Shown: positions 1 through 11,600, counted from the stretch's first letter. The stretch: DNA of 64,000 nt from Uranotaenia lowii (GCF_029784155.1 NC_073692.1:324381906-324445905), one strand, 5' to 3'. Numbers and translations are program-made. The notes: generated from the sequence alone by a model not told the origin.

Positions 1-784
1 GAAATATCGAAATTGATTTTTAAAAATGGGCGTATGCGCTAATTGTAAACAAATTCAGCTACTAGCATAAACGTATTTATTTTTCTATTTAACATCTATA
101 AATATGATAATTTTTTTCTAAGGTTCTAAGGTATTAAAATTTGATTTGTTTTAAAAGGTGGATAAATTTTTTTATTATCTTCATCCCGGAGCGAAAAGTA
201 ATTTTTGTTTATTTTCATTTGGCGAGGTTTTTTCTTCTTCAAATTTCATAGCGCGAGCAAAAAGGCCAATAGTAATTCAAGGATCGAAAGAGGGCCTTCT
301 TATATTTTCGTATCAATTTAGCAAGGCAAAAGCACGCGAATAATAGTGTTTTAAGAATGGTTTCGTGTTAAAATGTGCAAATACGTTCAGTGGGATTACT
401 CTTAGCTGCTTTTCAACGTAAAAATTGGTCGAAATATCGCTTATCTGGTAAGTGATCCAAGAGGCGAACAGTCATTCTTGATTGCTTAAGGGCGCTCGCA
501 TTTTGACGAATATACAAAATAAGAAAACAATAGGGCCAAAAAACCAATTTATTCATTTTTCACGTGACAATCACGAAAAACTTGTATTTACCTATCACGG
601 AATGAAATTATGCTTATTTTTAAGGAGTTTTGGTAATTAGTTAGGAAAATCATAAGAAACCGTGAAAACTGCAATTGATTAAATTTTCTGAAACTTTAAA
701 TGTGTGTTTCTCAAAATATAGGGCTTAGCGTATTGGCCCTTTTCAAAAATTGAAATCGATATTGATTTTTAATTTTTTGTAATT
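1..784. other. AT-rich intergenic or intronic DNA, no feature
   Basis: I see no homology, inverted ends or plausible exon here. The short open frame at 158-343 starts in T-rich sequence and has no recognisable motif, so I treat it as chance. Confidence 0.5.
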
Positions 785-792
785 TTTTACAG

Positions 793-963
793 CAGTGATT
801 TTCAAACTTTTTCGCAACTTTTTTGAAGCAGTGAGTCTTTGTCTAGATTTTGTGAAGATCACCGCCCCTATAATAGTATTTTGGATCAATTTAGTTCCAC
901 CACCCCTTTACAGGCTCTCAAGGCACCCTTTTGGGGTGGCGGGTACCACTTTGAAAACCACTG
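793..963. mobile_element. 171-bp hAT-type MITE
   Basis: The ends are CAGTGATTTTCAAA on the left and, as reverse complement, CAGTGGTTTTCAAA on the right, 13 of 14 matching. A perfect 8-bp direct repeat TTTTACAG flanks them at 785-792 and 964-971. An 8-bp target duplication with CAGTG-type ends is the known signature of hAT transposons. The element is far too short for a transposase, so it is non-autonomous. The 84-aa open frame starting at 795 lies almost wholly inside it and is an artefact. Confidence 0.9.
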
Positions 964-971
964 TTTTACAG

Positions 972-1743
972 TTTCGTAAAATAAGGTGCGGAACTTTCTC
1001 ATATGATATGATATCATATGGCTATCAACTTGTTGAAGTTTTAAATTAATATTTGATAATGAATTTTGAAGTTCGAATTTGTCAAGAATTGACTTTGATT
1101 TTAAAAGTTTGCAAATTATTTGAATTGCAAATTAAAATATAAAATTAAAATAATTTCAATTCTTGAATTTCATATGATGTTGTTAATATAATTCCTCGGG
1201 CCTAGAGTGAAATAGGTTTAATTTTTCATGTTCATTTTTCTTTCCCATATATCGTCAGAAAATTCTTGAAATTCTTATTAGCATCGTAAAGCAGACATTA
1301 GTGAAAAATTTTAATGAAGATTTTAAAAATTCAATTCTTACATAATAAATTAAAGAAAAAGTCTCCAAAGCCAAACAAATAAACTCGACTTTTTTAATTT
1401 AAAAATTTACGAACAAAATATTATAAATTTACAAATGTTCATTCTTTAAAACTTTAAATTTTAAATTTTGAAGCATTACTACAATAAAACTTTTCTAAAA
1501 GTTAATGAAAACATGTATGCAATAAAATTACATACAATCCTTCTTGCACAAAATCAAGTTATTCTCGATTTTTCAGCTGTGTGAATCTTCAAATAATTGA
1601 TCGAATTATTCAATTCAAACCTTAAACTTATTCAAATTCCCCATTTATGATTTTAGAGATAATCGTTTCCTACCAAAGTTTCCTGAGTTGTTGTTCATTT
1701 TTGAAGGATGTTTTTAATATTTAAAATATTGAGATTAAAGGAA
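972..1743. other. AT-rich DNA, nothing recognised
   Basis: This stretch is long runs of A and T with frequent AATTT/AAATT words. I see no repeat ends or coding signal. Confidence 0.5.
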
Positions 1744-1746
1744 TAA

Positions 1747-3595
1747 CACTAGTTTACAGCATTTTGAACTCAGTAAACTGAAGGTCATTTCTAATGAGAA
1801 ATTGAGCGCTGAATCCGAAAATGAAATTCAAAAAAATCTCATTAGAACCGTTTTCGAGTTATGCTCCAAATATGAAATTTCGAAAAAAATAAAAAAGTTC
1901 TTGTACTTAGATGAAAATATCTCGGACGGCATAACAGTAAATTGAAATCTCTCTTTTGCATATTGAAAGTGAATAAGTTTTTTATCGATCATCTGGACAC
2001 TGTTTTTGCGTTTGACCAACAGTATTGTTGACATTAGTGACTTTGATTGATTGATTGATTTATTTATAGAGGCTTTAAATATTTAGTTCATTCGCCTCTT
2101 TCAGCATAAGTGACTTTATTAGAAAAAAAAAATTAAAAAAAACGCATTTTTTTAGAGAAATTTTGTTTCAACGAAAGTTTTAGACTCGATGGTAGCATTT
2201 AAAAATCTGATTTTCTTTTGCACTTAAATTTTAATTTAAAACAAAGATTTCAAGTGGTTATTCATCAAAATCGGTTGAAAATTGAACAAGTTATGGCTAC
2301 TTTACCATAACTGTATTTTTACAGTTTTTAATAATTCAACGAACCGCAGTACACTTATTATAGTATAAGAAGAATGAAACATGATAGATCTCACTCGCTC
2401 TAAGGCAAAATTATTTATAAGCTAACCAGAAGGTCTCATGCCAAGTTTCAGGAAGGTCTGCCATAGGGAGTGGTTGCTTGAGTCTCAAACGTGAATAAAA
2501 TTTTGAGGTATTTTGCTCGGAAGGAACGAAAAATACTGGTTTTTCATCAATAACTTTTTTCATCACTAGCTGATTGTTTTTTATGGTTGATTTTCTTAAA
2601 GCCCAAGTTGAGACAAATATTTCACCAGAAGACTGTAACTCGACTGGATTTGAAATAGAAAAGTTATTGCTGTTCAAATGCCGCAAATTTTGTCCAACAC
2701 GCAATTAGTACTTTTTACGCCTTGCGTTTTATACGACAATTTTCGACCAAAATTTTTGAACCGCAAAAACTTTTCTGTTTCAAGTCCAATCGAGTTACAT
2801 TCTTCGGATAAAAAAGTTGTCTCAACTTAGGCTTTAAGAAAATCAACCATAAAAACAATCATCTAGTGATGAAAAAAGTTATTGATGAAAAACCAGTATT
2901 TTCCGTTTCTTCCGAGCAAAATACTTCAAAATTTTATTCACGTTTGAGACTTAAGCAACCCCTTTCTATGGTCAGATCTTCCTGAAACTTGGCATGTGAC
3001 CTTCTGGTAAGCTAATAAATAAGTTTTACTAAGAGCGAGAGAGATTTATCATGTTTCATTCTTCCTATACTATGATAAGTGTACTGCGGTGCGTTAAATT
3101 ATTAAAAACTGCTAAAAATACAGTTATGGTAAAGTAGCCATAACTTGTTCAATTTTCAGCCGATTTTGATAAATAACCACTTGAAATCTTTGTTTTAAAT
3201 TGACATTTAAGCGCAAAAGAAAATCAGGTTTTTGAATGCTACCATTGAGTCTAAAACTTTCGTTGAAACCAAATTTTCTTTAAAAAAATGCGTTTTTTAT
3301 AGTTTTTTTTCTCATAATGTCACTAATATCAGCAATAATGTTGGTCAAACGCAAAATTAGTGTTCAGATGATCGATAGAAAACTTATTCACCTTCAATAT
3401 GCAAAAGAGAGATTTTAATCTAAGTACAAGAAATTTTTTAATTTTTCCGAAATTTCACATTTGGAGCATAATTGAAAAACGGTTCTACTGAGATTTTTTT
3501 GAATTTCATTTTCGGATTCAGCGCCCAATTTTACATTAAAAATGTTGGTCAGTTTATCAAGTTCACAATTTTTTTTTTAATTTTGTAAACTAGTG
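1747..3595. repeat. 1.85-kb fold-back (long inverted repeat) element with CACTAG ends
   Basis: Two arms of roughly 0.9 kb are inverted copies of each other. The left arm runs about 1747-2690 and the right about 2755-3595. The outermost bases are CACTAGTTTACA and its complement TGTAAACTAGTG. The flanks are TAA at 1744-1746 and TAA at 3596-3598, a candidate 3-bp target duplication. CACTA-type ends plus a 3-bp duplication are typical of the CMC/EnSpm superfamily, so I infer a non-autonomous or fold-back relative. The arms differ by scattered substitutions and small indels, so the palindrome is not brand new. The 97-aa and 68-aa open frames inside it are arm sequence without known domains. A diverged piece of the same repeat lies at about 18722-18985. 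Confidence 0.8.
2045..2108 (-). mobile_element. 64-bp severely 5'-truncated LINE 3' end
   Basis: This segment interrupts the left arm of the fold-back and is absent at the matching point of the right arm. A 9-bp direct repeat AGTGACTTT flanks it at 2036-2044 and 2109-2117. Read on the minus strand it ends in a tail of ATCA units after AAGCCTCTATAAATAAATC. A short-tandem 3' tail with a target duplication is how a 5'-truncated non-LTR retrotransposon looks. The AAGAGGCGAATGAAC-like text resembles 3' ends common in mosquito genomes (recalled, not searched). Confidence 0.75.
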
Positions 3596-3598
3596 TAA

Positions 3599-4360
3599 TT
3601 AATCAAATTCGAGAATTGAACTTCTGTATCAGGTTCGAAGAAAAGTTGATCTAGACCTCCCGATGGGTTTGTTTTTTTTTTCGTGAATGGTGCTTTGGAC
3701 AGGATAGAGTTTTCTCAATAATTAACACGTTTTCATCAATGTCAAATATCTTTTTAAAGGTTCTTGAAAACTGCGACCAAGATGGCCAAAAAATCGGTGT
3801 TTTGATAAAAAATCCCATTAAATATTAACCCTCTTCTGCATGCACTATGAATTCGTTGAGTAAAATGATATCTATCAATGGCTTTAACTGACATTTTATG
3901 CCAAATTTTTTTTTTCGTAAATTTTAATAAATCGAATAGTGTAAGAAATGAGATTTTTTTTTCAATTTGTTTAAGTGCTTTGATTCCTTATTGATTTTCT
4001 GATGCCGTACCGAATTAAAAAAAAAAAAACAAAATGTTTAGGAAACAGTTTCCCTAAGGGTATTTAACATCAAATTTGTTCCGAAATACAATCATTGTCA
4101 AAACTAATATTCCTGTTATATGAACAACCCTCAACCGAATTTTCTTGCCATCATGTATAAGGTGCAATCACACGTTCCAGTCGATCAATTATAGCCGAAG
4201 CCGGAAGCCAGAAGCCTAAAGCGGGAAGTGTAGAAGCGCCATTGACCAAATTCCTTTAAAGTAGGATCATTTCTTGAAGGCTAGCATTCAAATCTTCTTG
4301 TTTTGTACCCATCTTTCTATTTTGATCGTTACAGAATCTTACATGAAAATTTTCTTAGAG
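3599..4360. other. AT-rich DNA, nothing recognised
   Basis: Homopolymer A and T tracts are frequent. I found no inverted ends, tandem array or coding signal. Confidence 0.45.
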
Positions 4361-5340
4361 CTTTTATGAACACGGACAGCCCGCGGCGTAGAGGATAGCC
4401 TTCAGGTCTTCTAAGCCAGCGGGCATGAGAATCCCGGTCACGGCAGACATAGTACACTTTTTGTGGATTGGTGGTTTTAGCATTTGTAAGACGCTAGCCT
4501 TCATATCCTCGGAAGATATACACTTAGAGTTAAGAAAAATAGAAGCTCTTCCAGGAAACAACAAGTTTCATTGAGATCCTGTATGCGTTTGTGTTCGCAG
4601 CTGGTCGATAAAGTAGTTCCGAGTCATGCTGAAAATATTAAGCATCGACAAGTAGAAAAATGAAAATAATAATAACAAATGTGATATTTTAACTTTACTG
4701 AAACTAAACCAACTGGTAACCCTTTCACATGAAATGTTGCTTTCGCGTTCTTCCAGAAACGCCCAAGAAAAGGAAATGCTTAGTTGATGCTCCGGCAAGA
4801 GCCATTTCTTGCTTTTGGTGGTCGTCGAGTTGTCGCTTGTTGACAGGTGATGAACATCCGTCAGCAGGAGGCGCCATCAGCCGTTTCAAGTGTTGTTGCG
4901 AGTCGTTTCGCTGCTGCCGACTTCTGCCAGCACATCCTGCCGATTCCAATAAGCCATCCATGAGGCAAAAGGTTGGTATGCTCTGGTAACATTACGTTGG
5001 TGTTCTTATGAATAGAGGAAATCTACCAAGTACGCACTCTTTGAAGTTCTATCATCATGGCTGGCAGTCGACACGGAAGATGGCGACACGCTTTTCTTCA
5101 CTTGTGGCATCTGCTGCTGCTGCCTGGCTTCCATGCTCTAGGACCGACAAAAGCATCTTTCCCACAGACAATTGATGGCAAGAGATAACTGGTACCGCAA
5201 AGCAGAAATGTGCAGGAGCGTCTGTTTGTCCCACGCTAGCTAAGGCGAATGCAATGCAAGCAGAGAGGAATTATTCTCTACTCAAGCTACGGAATGTTGG
5301 AGAGCCCCTTCGCTGTGCCATCTAAGCATAATACCCCGGT
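4361..5340. other. Less AT-rich, apparently single-copy island
   Basis: Base composition shifts towards GC compared with both sides, and I see no repeat shared with the rest of the window. Overlapping frames on both strands (66-86 aa, such as 4725-4961 minus and 4729-4989 plus) cannot all be coding, and none has a known domain. It could be unique intergenic or intronic DNA, or a cis-regulatory region. No function can be assigned. Confidence 0.4.
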
Positions 5341-6180
5341 AGTCAAGATGTTATGCACTAGATAAAAACATATGTTTTATCCTCGCACCGTAGCCCAAAA
5401 AAGGGTGAAATATGAATTTAGAAAGAGCATACACTCATTGTGTTTGTGAAAGAACAATCTTGAAAAGATGCAATAAATGAAATGGTGCCACACTATAGCA
5501 GTAGATTCCTTAATCTTGATGGGAAAATTCTCATCTATGAGGAAAAGATAAGGACTATGTGTTTTGAAGGAGTTGTAGGTTGACCTGCACTTAGACGACG
5601 AATAAAGGTTTAAGGCACAAACCACTCATTTCATGATTTAATTTTTTTCTTGAAAAAAAATCTTATAGTAGGCAATGATAACTACATTAAGAGAAAAGCA
5701 ATGAAAAAAAATTAACTTTCACATATTTCGAGTATTTAACAAAATATTAAATATCGAAAATATGCAACAACTTGAATTGGTTTTACCTTTTCGTACTTCA
5801 TATAAGACTTTATGAAATAATTGTTTACTTCTAATTCCTCTAGCGCTTATCATAGTTCTAGCATCGTAAATGCAGCTCCTGGACATTTGGAGTGAAAGTT
5901 AAGCTGAGACTAGTTAAGCGAAAATAACGTATGCATTAAAAAATGGACAAAATTTGTCGATTTTCTTGGAATTACCTTTCAACGCACTCACAAAATTTCT
6001 CATGCAGCGTCAATCTTGAGTGTTCAGAAGAAATTTGACATCTCTATCATTAAAACTCTACCTATTAAAGCGAAAACAGTGAAGCTACTCCGTTTTGAAA
6101 CGTGCGCGTTCGAAGAGCTACAGTCAGCTTACGGCACTTGGTGGATGCCGGATACTTCAGTTTTGACATTTTAAACGTTT
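5341..6180. other. Unassigned DNA
   Basis: The 82-aa minus-strand frame at 5377-5625 has no recognisable motif and ordinary AT-rich composition. Nothing else is supported. Confidence 0.4.
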
Positions 6181-6242
6181 TGAAACTACAGGATTTCAGT
6201 CAGGCCATCGAAACAAGGCTGGTTCTGGAAGGCTGGGTGACC

Positions 6243-6434
6243 ACAAACCTCAAAAGATGCTGAAGAAGAAGGAAAAGTGGATACATTGCTGCTGGCGCTG
6301 GGCAGGAAGTACGGTGTAACCGGCCAAACAGTTAAAAAGTGTCTGCCAAAAATGGAAAAACATGTCAAAAAGCTGCAAAAACTTCTACTGGACTTGGAAC
6401 AGCAGGTAATGTCGCAGCGCAAGCGGTTAAATGA
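6243..6434 (+). pseudogene. Possible scrap of a transposase DNA-binding domain
   Basis: One plus-strand frame reads as a helix-turn-helix-like stretch containing GRKYGVTGQTVKK, followed by a lysine- and leucine-rich segment (KHVKKLQKLLLDLEQQ) that could form a coiled coil, and stops at TGA near 6434. The GRKYGV..QTVKK pattern resembles the N-terminal recognition helices of Tc1/mariner-type transposases. Another frame just upstream carries GSGRLG, like the linker seen near such domains, so a frameshift may separate the two. Neither a DDE catalytic domain nor terminal inverted repeats are visible. The 78-aa minus-strand frame at 6186-6422 is the antisense shadow. It could instead be a chance frame. 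Confidence 0.35.
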
Positions 6435-7080
6435 ATGAATTGATAAATTTTTTTGAAATAAATGGAAGAAAATACTTCGGCTAAGGTTTTGTCCTCCATG
6501 AAAAAAGTTTTATTTTACTAAAAATTTTGAACAAATTGTTGCTTAAATAAATGATGAATGATCAACAAAACGAATAAGTAAAACAAAACCCTGTCAACAT
6601 GAACATTTTTGAATTTTCTGATTAATAATTTTCTGTTAAAACACTACTATCCCGCTCACAAGAGTATTACATATTTTTACTAGTTAACTCATATTTTGTG
6701 AGAAGCTAGTGAGGAACTTATTACGTTGTTACGTTTGCGTGAAGGTGCTTCATGGAAAGCTGGGAATTTAGCCTTGACAAAATCAAAAATTTTATGTTTT
6801 CATTGGTACATATGTATATAATTCGAGCTCATGATGCTCTATGAATATCAATATTCGTTGAACTTTTTTGATCATTTCTGTCAAGGGTTCAATTCCCATC
6901 TTGGAACTGGGTATTCAATGTTTATCCGTTATATCCGTTATATCCGTTTCGGGAAAATTAGACTTGTAGTTTGTTTTTATTCCCGTGGCCGCAAATTATG
7001 ACCGATTTCGATGATATTTGATACATTTCGAAGGCAATTTATACTAGTTTCTAAATATTTCAAAATAAAGTAAATTTGCT
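6435..7080. other. AT-rich DNA, nothing recognised
   Basis: A small repeat of TATCCGT occurs three times near 6926-6950 (TTATCCGTTATATCCGTTATATCC...). Otherwise no structure is seen. Confidence 0.4.
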
Positions 7081-7083
7081 TTA

Positions 7084-8198
7084 CCAGCAGCCGAATTCCG
7101 GACACAAAATTTCGTGAAAGAAAAGAAATTATTGAAGACATTTTTAAAATTTTCATATCTTGGAATTCCGGCGATTTTAAAGAAGACATTTTTTGAAGTT
7201 TAAAAAAGAAAACATGATTTTCAATCTCTTTGGATTTTTTTTCGTTGTGAAATTGTCTTAGATTGACATTCCGGTCAATTCAAAGAAGACATTTTTTTTC
7301 AGTGAGGTTTTTTTATAAAAACTAAACGTTAATGTCTATTAAAACTTGAAAATAATGGAGCAAATGATTGTATCATATTACTATGCAAAAAAAAGTGGTA
7401 GAAACGCCAAGAAAAAATAGAACTACTTGGGCATCGTTGTTATTTGAGAGATATTAGTAATCCATTTGATATTTCGGATGGAAATTTCGAAAAACTCTTT
7501 CGAATGCCAAAATGTTTGGCTGAGAAGTTTATTAACTTATTGGATCAACCATTGAACGCTATCCCATAGTAGGATGAAAGAACCACAACAATTCCGGTAC
7601 ATTTACAAGTTCTAACAACATTGCAATATCTTGGCTCAGGTAATCGATTAAACCTAATTAATTGTACTTCGTCAAATCCTGTGGTAAAATTATTAACATC
7701 GTCACCGTTCAACACATCCGATTGTTTACAAACACGTAACTTTTTAGCTTCATTTTTCAAAATGTCCAATTATGCCTTCAACACTCAACGATATGTTTTT
7801 TTTCATATTTAATTGCATGCACGGTTGTCAGCAAGATTTGAAGTATTTTAGCAATATTGAACATTGCTGTTATTAATAGTTTTCAGTATTTCAAATATAA
7901 TTTTAATCTAATTACTATGCTCAATATCGAGAAACAAACTAACATGGGAGAAAGACGGTGCCAACATTAAGTCGTTTTGAAATGTCTCACCGACAACAAA
8001 CGTCAAAGACGTCTAGCGGTGAATAGGTGAACTATACTTTTTTCTTTTCTTACATTCGTTTTTTTTTTCTTTCTCTTTACTTTTTCGGAATCAGCCAAGA
8101 AGAAAAGACATTTTTATGAAGAGAACGACAGTTTTAGAATTTCTTTTCTAGAAGAGATTTTTGGTGATTTTCTTCAAGTACCGGAATTTAGCTGCAGG
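7084..8198 (+). mobile_element. Decayed PIF/Harbinger transposon
   Basis: The candidate ends are CCAGCAGCCGAATTCCGG on the left and, as reverse complement, CCTGCAGCTAAATTCCGG on the right, 15 of 18 matching. The flanking trinucleotides are TTA (7081-7083) and TTG (8199-8201), near the TWA target of Harbinger elements. A Harbinger-like transposase fragment lies inside in plus orientation. Subterminal copies of an ATTCCGG plus AAGAAGACATTTTT pattern occur near 7167 and 7270. At about 1.1 kb it is shorter than autonomous elements, so it is internally deleted and mutated. The terminal match is imperfect, so the boundaries are less certain than the family call. Confidence 0.65.
7446..7812 (+). pseudogene. 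Harbinger-type transposase N-terminal fragment, broken
   Basis: In one plus frame the text reads SNPFDISDGNFEKLFRMPK, then a leucine-rich helix (AEKFINLLDQPL), then two adjacent stops (TAG TAG, about 7567-7572). The same frame resumes with TTTIPVHLQVLTTLQYLGSG. The order NPFD, LFR, a helix, then IPxHLQVL..L.FL..G is the N-terminal helical part of Harbinger (HARBI1-like) nucleases, which cut target DNA for transposition. The DDE catalytic region is not recognisable downstream, and the frame ends near 7812. The adjacent stops and missing catalytic half mark it as a dead copy. The minus-strand 74-aa frame over the same bases is a shadow. Confidence 0.7.
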
Positions 8199-8201
8199 TT
8201 G

Positions 8202-9300
8202 TCTGTAGTAGGTTTCGAATGGAAAAAGTCCGCAATAGCAAATTTATTTTTGAATTGCTTATACTTTCTGACAGTTATGCAGTATTGAAGGGCTTCTTTG
8301 ATTTTTTTGAATTGTCAAGAATAAATTTATCTGACGATGTATGAACATTAAAGGGTCCGATGAACATTTTGATCTCTATTCCGAATTTCCCGGTAGAAAA
8401 AATCTTACTTAAAACAAAGACATCTAATTTTGTCTTTACTTCGCTGTATCTCATTTCTCAAGTAACCGATTTTCTAAACTTAAATTTTTGTTTTTTTTTT
8501 CGTTGATTTGATCATCATTTTCATAAAATATACGTGGTCTATAAAACATCGATGTACTTCAGTAGATATATTGGAATGATGATGAAGATGCTTTGATTCT
8601 GCGCTTTGGGTCAGATTGCCCCGAACGGTTTTGGAGGGTTAAGTTGTCCACGTCATTTATTCAGTCTGTAAAGCCAAAATCCGTTAAGACGGTGTATGTC
8701 TTTGAATTTAAAAAAATCAAACCGTCTCTAACAAATTGAAACCGATCCACTGGGTGGCTAGCGAGTTTCCATTTTCCAATTCCCGGGTTTTCCCGATTTT
8801 CCCAATTGATATTTTATGATTTTTCCGGTTAAAAAATACACAAAAACGTTTGTTTATGAGGGTTTTTTAGCAAAAAAATAAACAATTCAACAAGTTGAAT
8901 ATTAAATTATAAGAGTAATAACTACTTCGAATTTTAAAAGCAAAATCCATTTTTTGTTTTATTAAGATTTAACAAATATTGTTTTTATTTGATGTTATGA
9001 TTGTCATGTGAAGCTTTTGAAAATCAAGTTGAAGTTCCAATAAAAAATTAGTTTTATGCCCTCATTTTGAAATCGACTACTGAGCTCTGGCTTTTGAGCT
9101 CTGAAATTAGAAATGAAATCACTAATATTTAAACCAAAACTCAACTATGCATTTGGATTTAGCTTAATTTTTATTTATGGTGCTAAGCTTAGTTTTGCTA
9201 TCATTTCAATTGATAAGTATAAAGGTTTAATCTCATTTGCAATCATGTTTTCAATTAATTGAAAAAAAAACTTTAACTATGAGACATTAGTGAAACTTTG
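8202..9300. other. AT-rich DNA with a small CCCGGGTTTTCCCG-rich repeat remnant
   Basis: Around 8750-8830 the sequence carries CCCGGGTTTTCCCG and related TTTTCCCG words. Similar words recur near 51184 and 51273-51292, which suggests remnants of one dispersed repeat. No ends or coding potential were found. Confidence 0.35.
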
Positions 9301-9439
9301 CTTTCGGGAAAATTAGTTGACCTTTTCATCGCTTGATTCATATAACTCCGATTTGTTTTTTTTTTAATTTCACAAGAGAACAAATTTATTTGTTCACTAA
9401 CTCCATTCGAATTTTCGTCGAATTCTTCAAAATCAATAT

Positions 9440-10240
9440 TATACAATTCACCATTCACATAACTTTTTTTGGTTGTTTTAACGCCACAAGAAGCAATAAA
9501 ATTTTGGAAGGAATCCATCCAGTCCTGAATTAGCGCAGCGAGTTTAAATTTTAAATGAAAATTTGTGTGGGAAAACAAAATTTTTCATTCAAAAATCGCC
9601 AGAAATGTACTAAATGTTCTAAAAAATATATGTATCTTTGAATTTAAGATATTTCTTGATAAAAGCAGAACATTTCATGTAAACAAACCTAAAACCTGAC
9701 TTTTACCGCAAAAGTCAGGTAATTTAAACTAGTAATTTTAGTAATTTTTGTCACTAGTTAACTGTTTTCCACTCAGAATTTACGTACTTCCGGCACTCAA
9801 TGTTAATTTTCAATTATTTAACGTTTATTCAAAGACAATATAAATGTGACAGAAAAAATAATTTTTTTTTAAAGTTGATGTTCTTAGAGCCTTTTTTTGG
9901 TTTTTGTTTTTAATTTTAATAATTTTAAGTTAGTTATGAAGTTTCGAATTTGTTAAAATCGTTGAAAATGTAGTTATGTTCCTTTGGAAAGTTGTGTAAA
10001 TTCAATGTCTGAAGAGTGTAAAAGTGGTCTAAAGACTCTTAAACTGCTTTGGTTTTTTGGAACAACTTTGTATTAGATTTATTTCGAAGTCATTCATTCC
10101 GATCATAAACTAAACATTTTTTTACAAAGGATGTAAATATTTTTCTGCATAACAACTACTCTTCAAATTTTGCGATGACCTATTACGTCCTTATGACGAA
10201 TCTTCAAAAATGGTTTTTCATGTCAATAGCAAACCCCTAA
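9440..10240. repeat. Dispersed repeat, copy 1
   Basis: This block is a diverged direct relative of about 24715-25925. Shared landmarks in the same order are AAGCAATAAAATTTT, ATTTTCATTCAAAA with AGAAATGTACT or AGAGATGTACT, AACTAGTAATTTTAGTAA, TTTTCCACTCAGAATTT, CTCAATGTTGATTTT-like text, and TTTCATGTCAA.AGCAA. Copy 2 sits inside a 2.98-kb element with inverted ends, so this copy may be a remnant of the same family that lost its ends. The 101-aa minus frame at 9273-9578 overlaps its edge and has no recognisable domain. Confidence 0.7.
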
Positions 10241-10620
10241 TTTTGGTGAAAATAGGACGCATTGTAATTTTTTTTATCAAAACAATCTTTTTGAAACGAC
10301 AAATACAAAGATTTTAATAAAAAAGCTATATTTGAATAAGATTTTAAAATTTCGGTGAAATATTCAGGTTCAAGTAACAATTTCGATATGCTATCCTGGT
10401 CGGGAATAGAATCCCCGAATACATAATAGATCAACTTATTGATATAATTTTTATTATGTTTAATCAAATGTCTTGGGGAAAAAGCAACTGGAGCCTTTTA
10501 TCCAACCCAATATTATTCAGTTTTGGAAATTGTTTTAAAATTAATTCACTTTTAAAACAAAGTTATAATAATCTGATTATGTAAACTTCTTGTATCTAAA
10601 TTTCTTCTACATTCTCAAAC
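10241..10620. other. AT-rich DNA, nothing recognised
   Basis: Only a short minus-strand frame (10237-10467) without motif is present. Confidence 0.4.
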
Positions 10621-11600
10621 ATTCATCAGACCACCCATCTAGCAGAGCAGCGCGTTTTCCTTCAATCCACTGACATTGATCCATTAAAAGCCATCAACGA
10701 AACACAAACTTTGTTTCATCAGCAAAATAATTATTACCCAAGCACTCCTGTGCACTTAGCTCATCAAGATCGCCTACAACAACGTGCTACTGAGATGAGC
10801 TGAGTTTCTTCGGTTGGCTGGCATCTTCTTATCAGAGCAAGCCAAAAGCATGTGTCGGTAAGAGATAGCACCACTTAGAAACTTAGAATGAAAGCGGGAA
10901 AGACGAGGTGTGGGTGTTCTACTTCTGGTGCTGCACTTCAACACCTTAATCCTCGACCGAGAAAAACCTCATCAGGCACATCGTTTTCGCCGGGCCAGGG
11001 ACGACGAGACCCAAGAAATCCTCCCGATTTCCCCCGCCTTTTGCCGCGTACACCTGTCATTTTGTCACACGGTCAGGATCTCTAAACGGCAAAAACGTGT
11101 GACACATCGCTTTGCCTTTAACATGATCCGTTATTTTCTCGTCGTCTCTGTTGCCGGTTTTGCTCAGAAATATTCATCATCCACCTTCGAGCGAGGCGGA
11201 CGAATCCAAAAGGATCTGCTGCAGCAAGAAAGGATATGAATGGGGGGGTTTCAACTAATCTCCAGCATTGAATCCGGTCTCTCCTTGCTTCGGTCTTTCT
11301 GGTGTTCATCAGATTAAGCGTCACCGCTGACGGCTGCCTTGCGTTTCTGGAAGCGTTCTGAAAGGATGGAAGGATTTTCTCGGAGCGATAGAACAGGGGA
11401 ACTCCAACTTAAGATGCGGAGAAAAGGTTGGGAAAAAGGATGCTTGAATTATGCTCAGATGAGCAGCTTCGGGTGGAATGTTTGATGCAAAAAGGTACGA
11501 CTTTGCGGCAAGAAAAATGACTTGTCGCTCGGTGTAATAGTTTGGACAAGGGTGAGCTTTAGGGATTCAATAACATTTCCAGGGGATGCTTACTTTTGAG
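10621..11600. other. Less AT-rich, apparently single-copy island
   Basis: This is one of the more GC-rich parts of the window, with overlapping short frames on both strands (for example 10910-11239 plus and 11118-11324 minus). None has a recognisable domain. No repeat ends are seen. I infer unique intergenic or intronic DNA, possibly regulatory. Confidence 0.4.

Noticed and set aside
4725..4989. Overlapping 78-aa and 86-aa frames as a small gene
   Set aside because: They lie on opposite strands over the same bases, neither has a known domain, and there is no splice or start context to choose between them.
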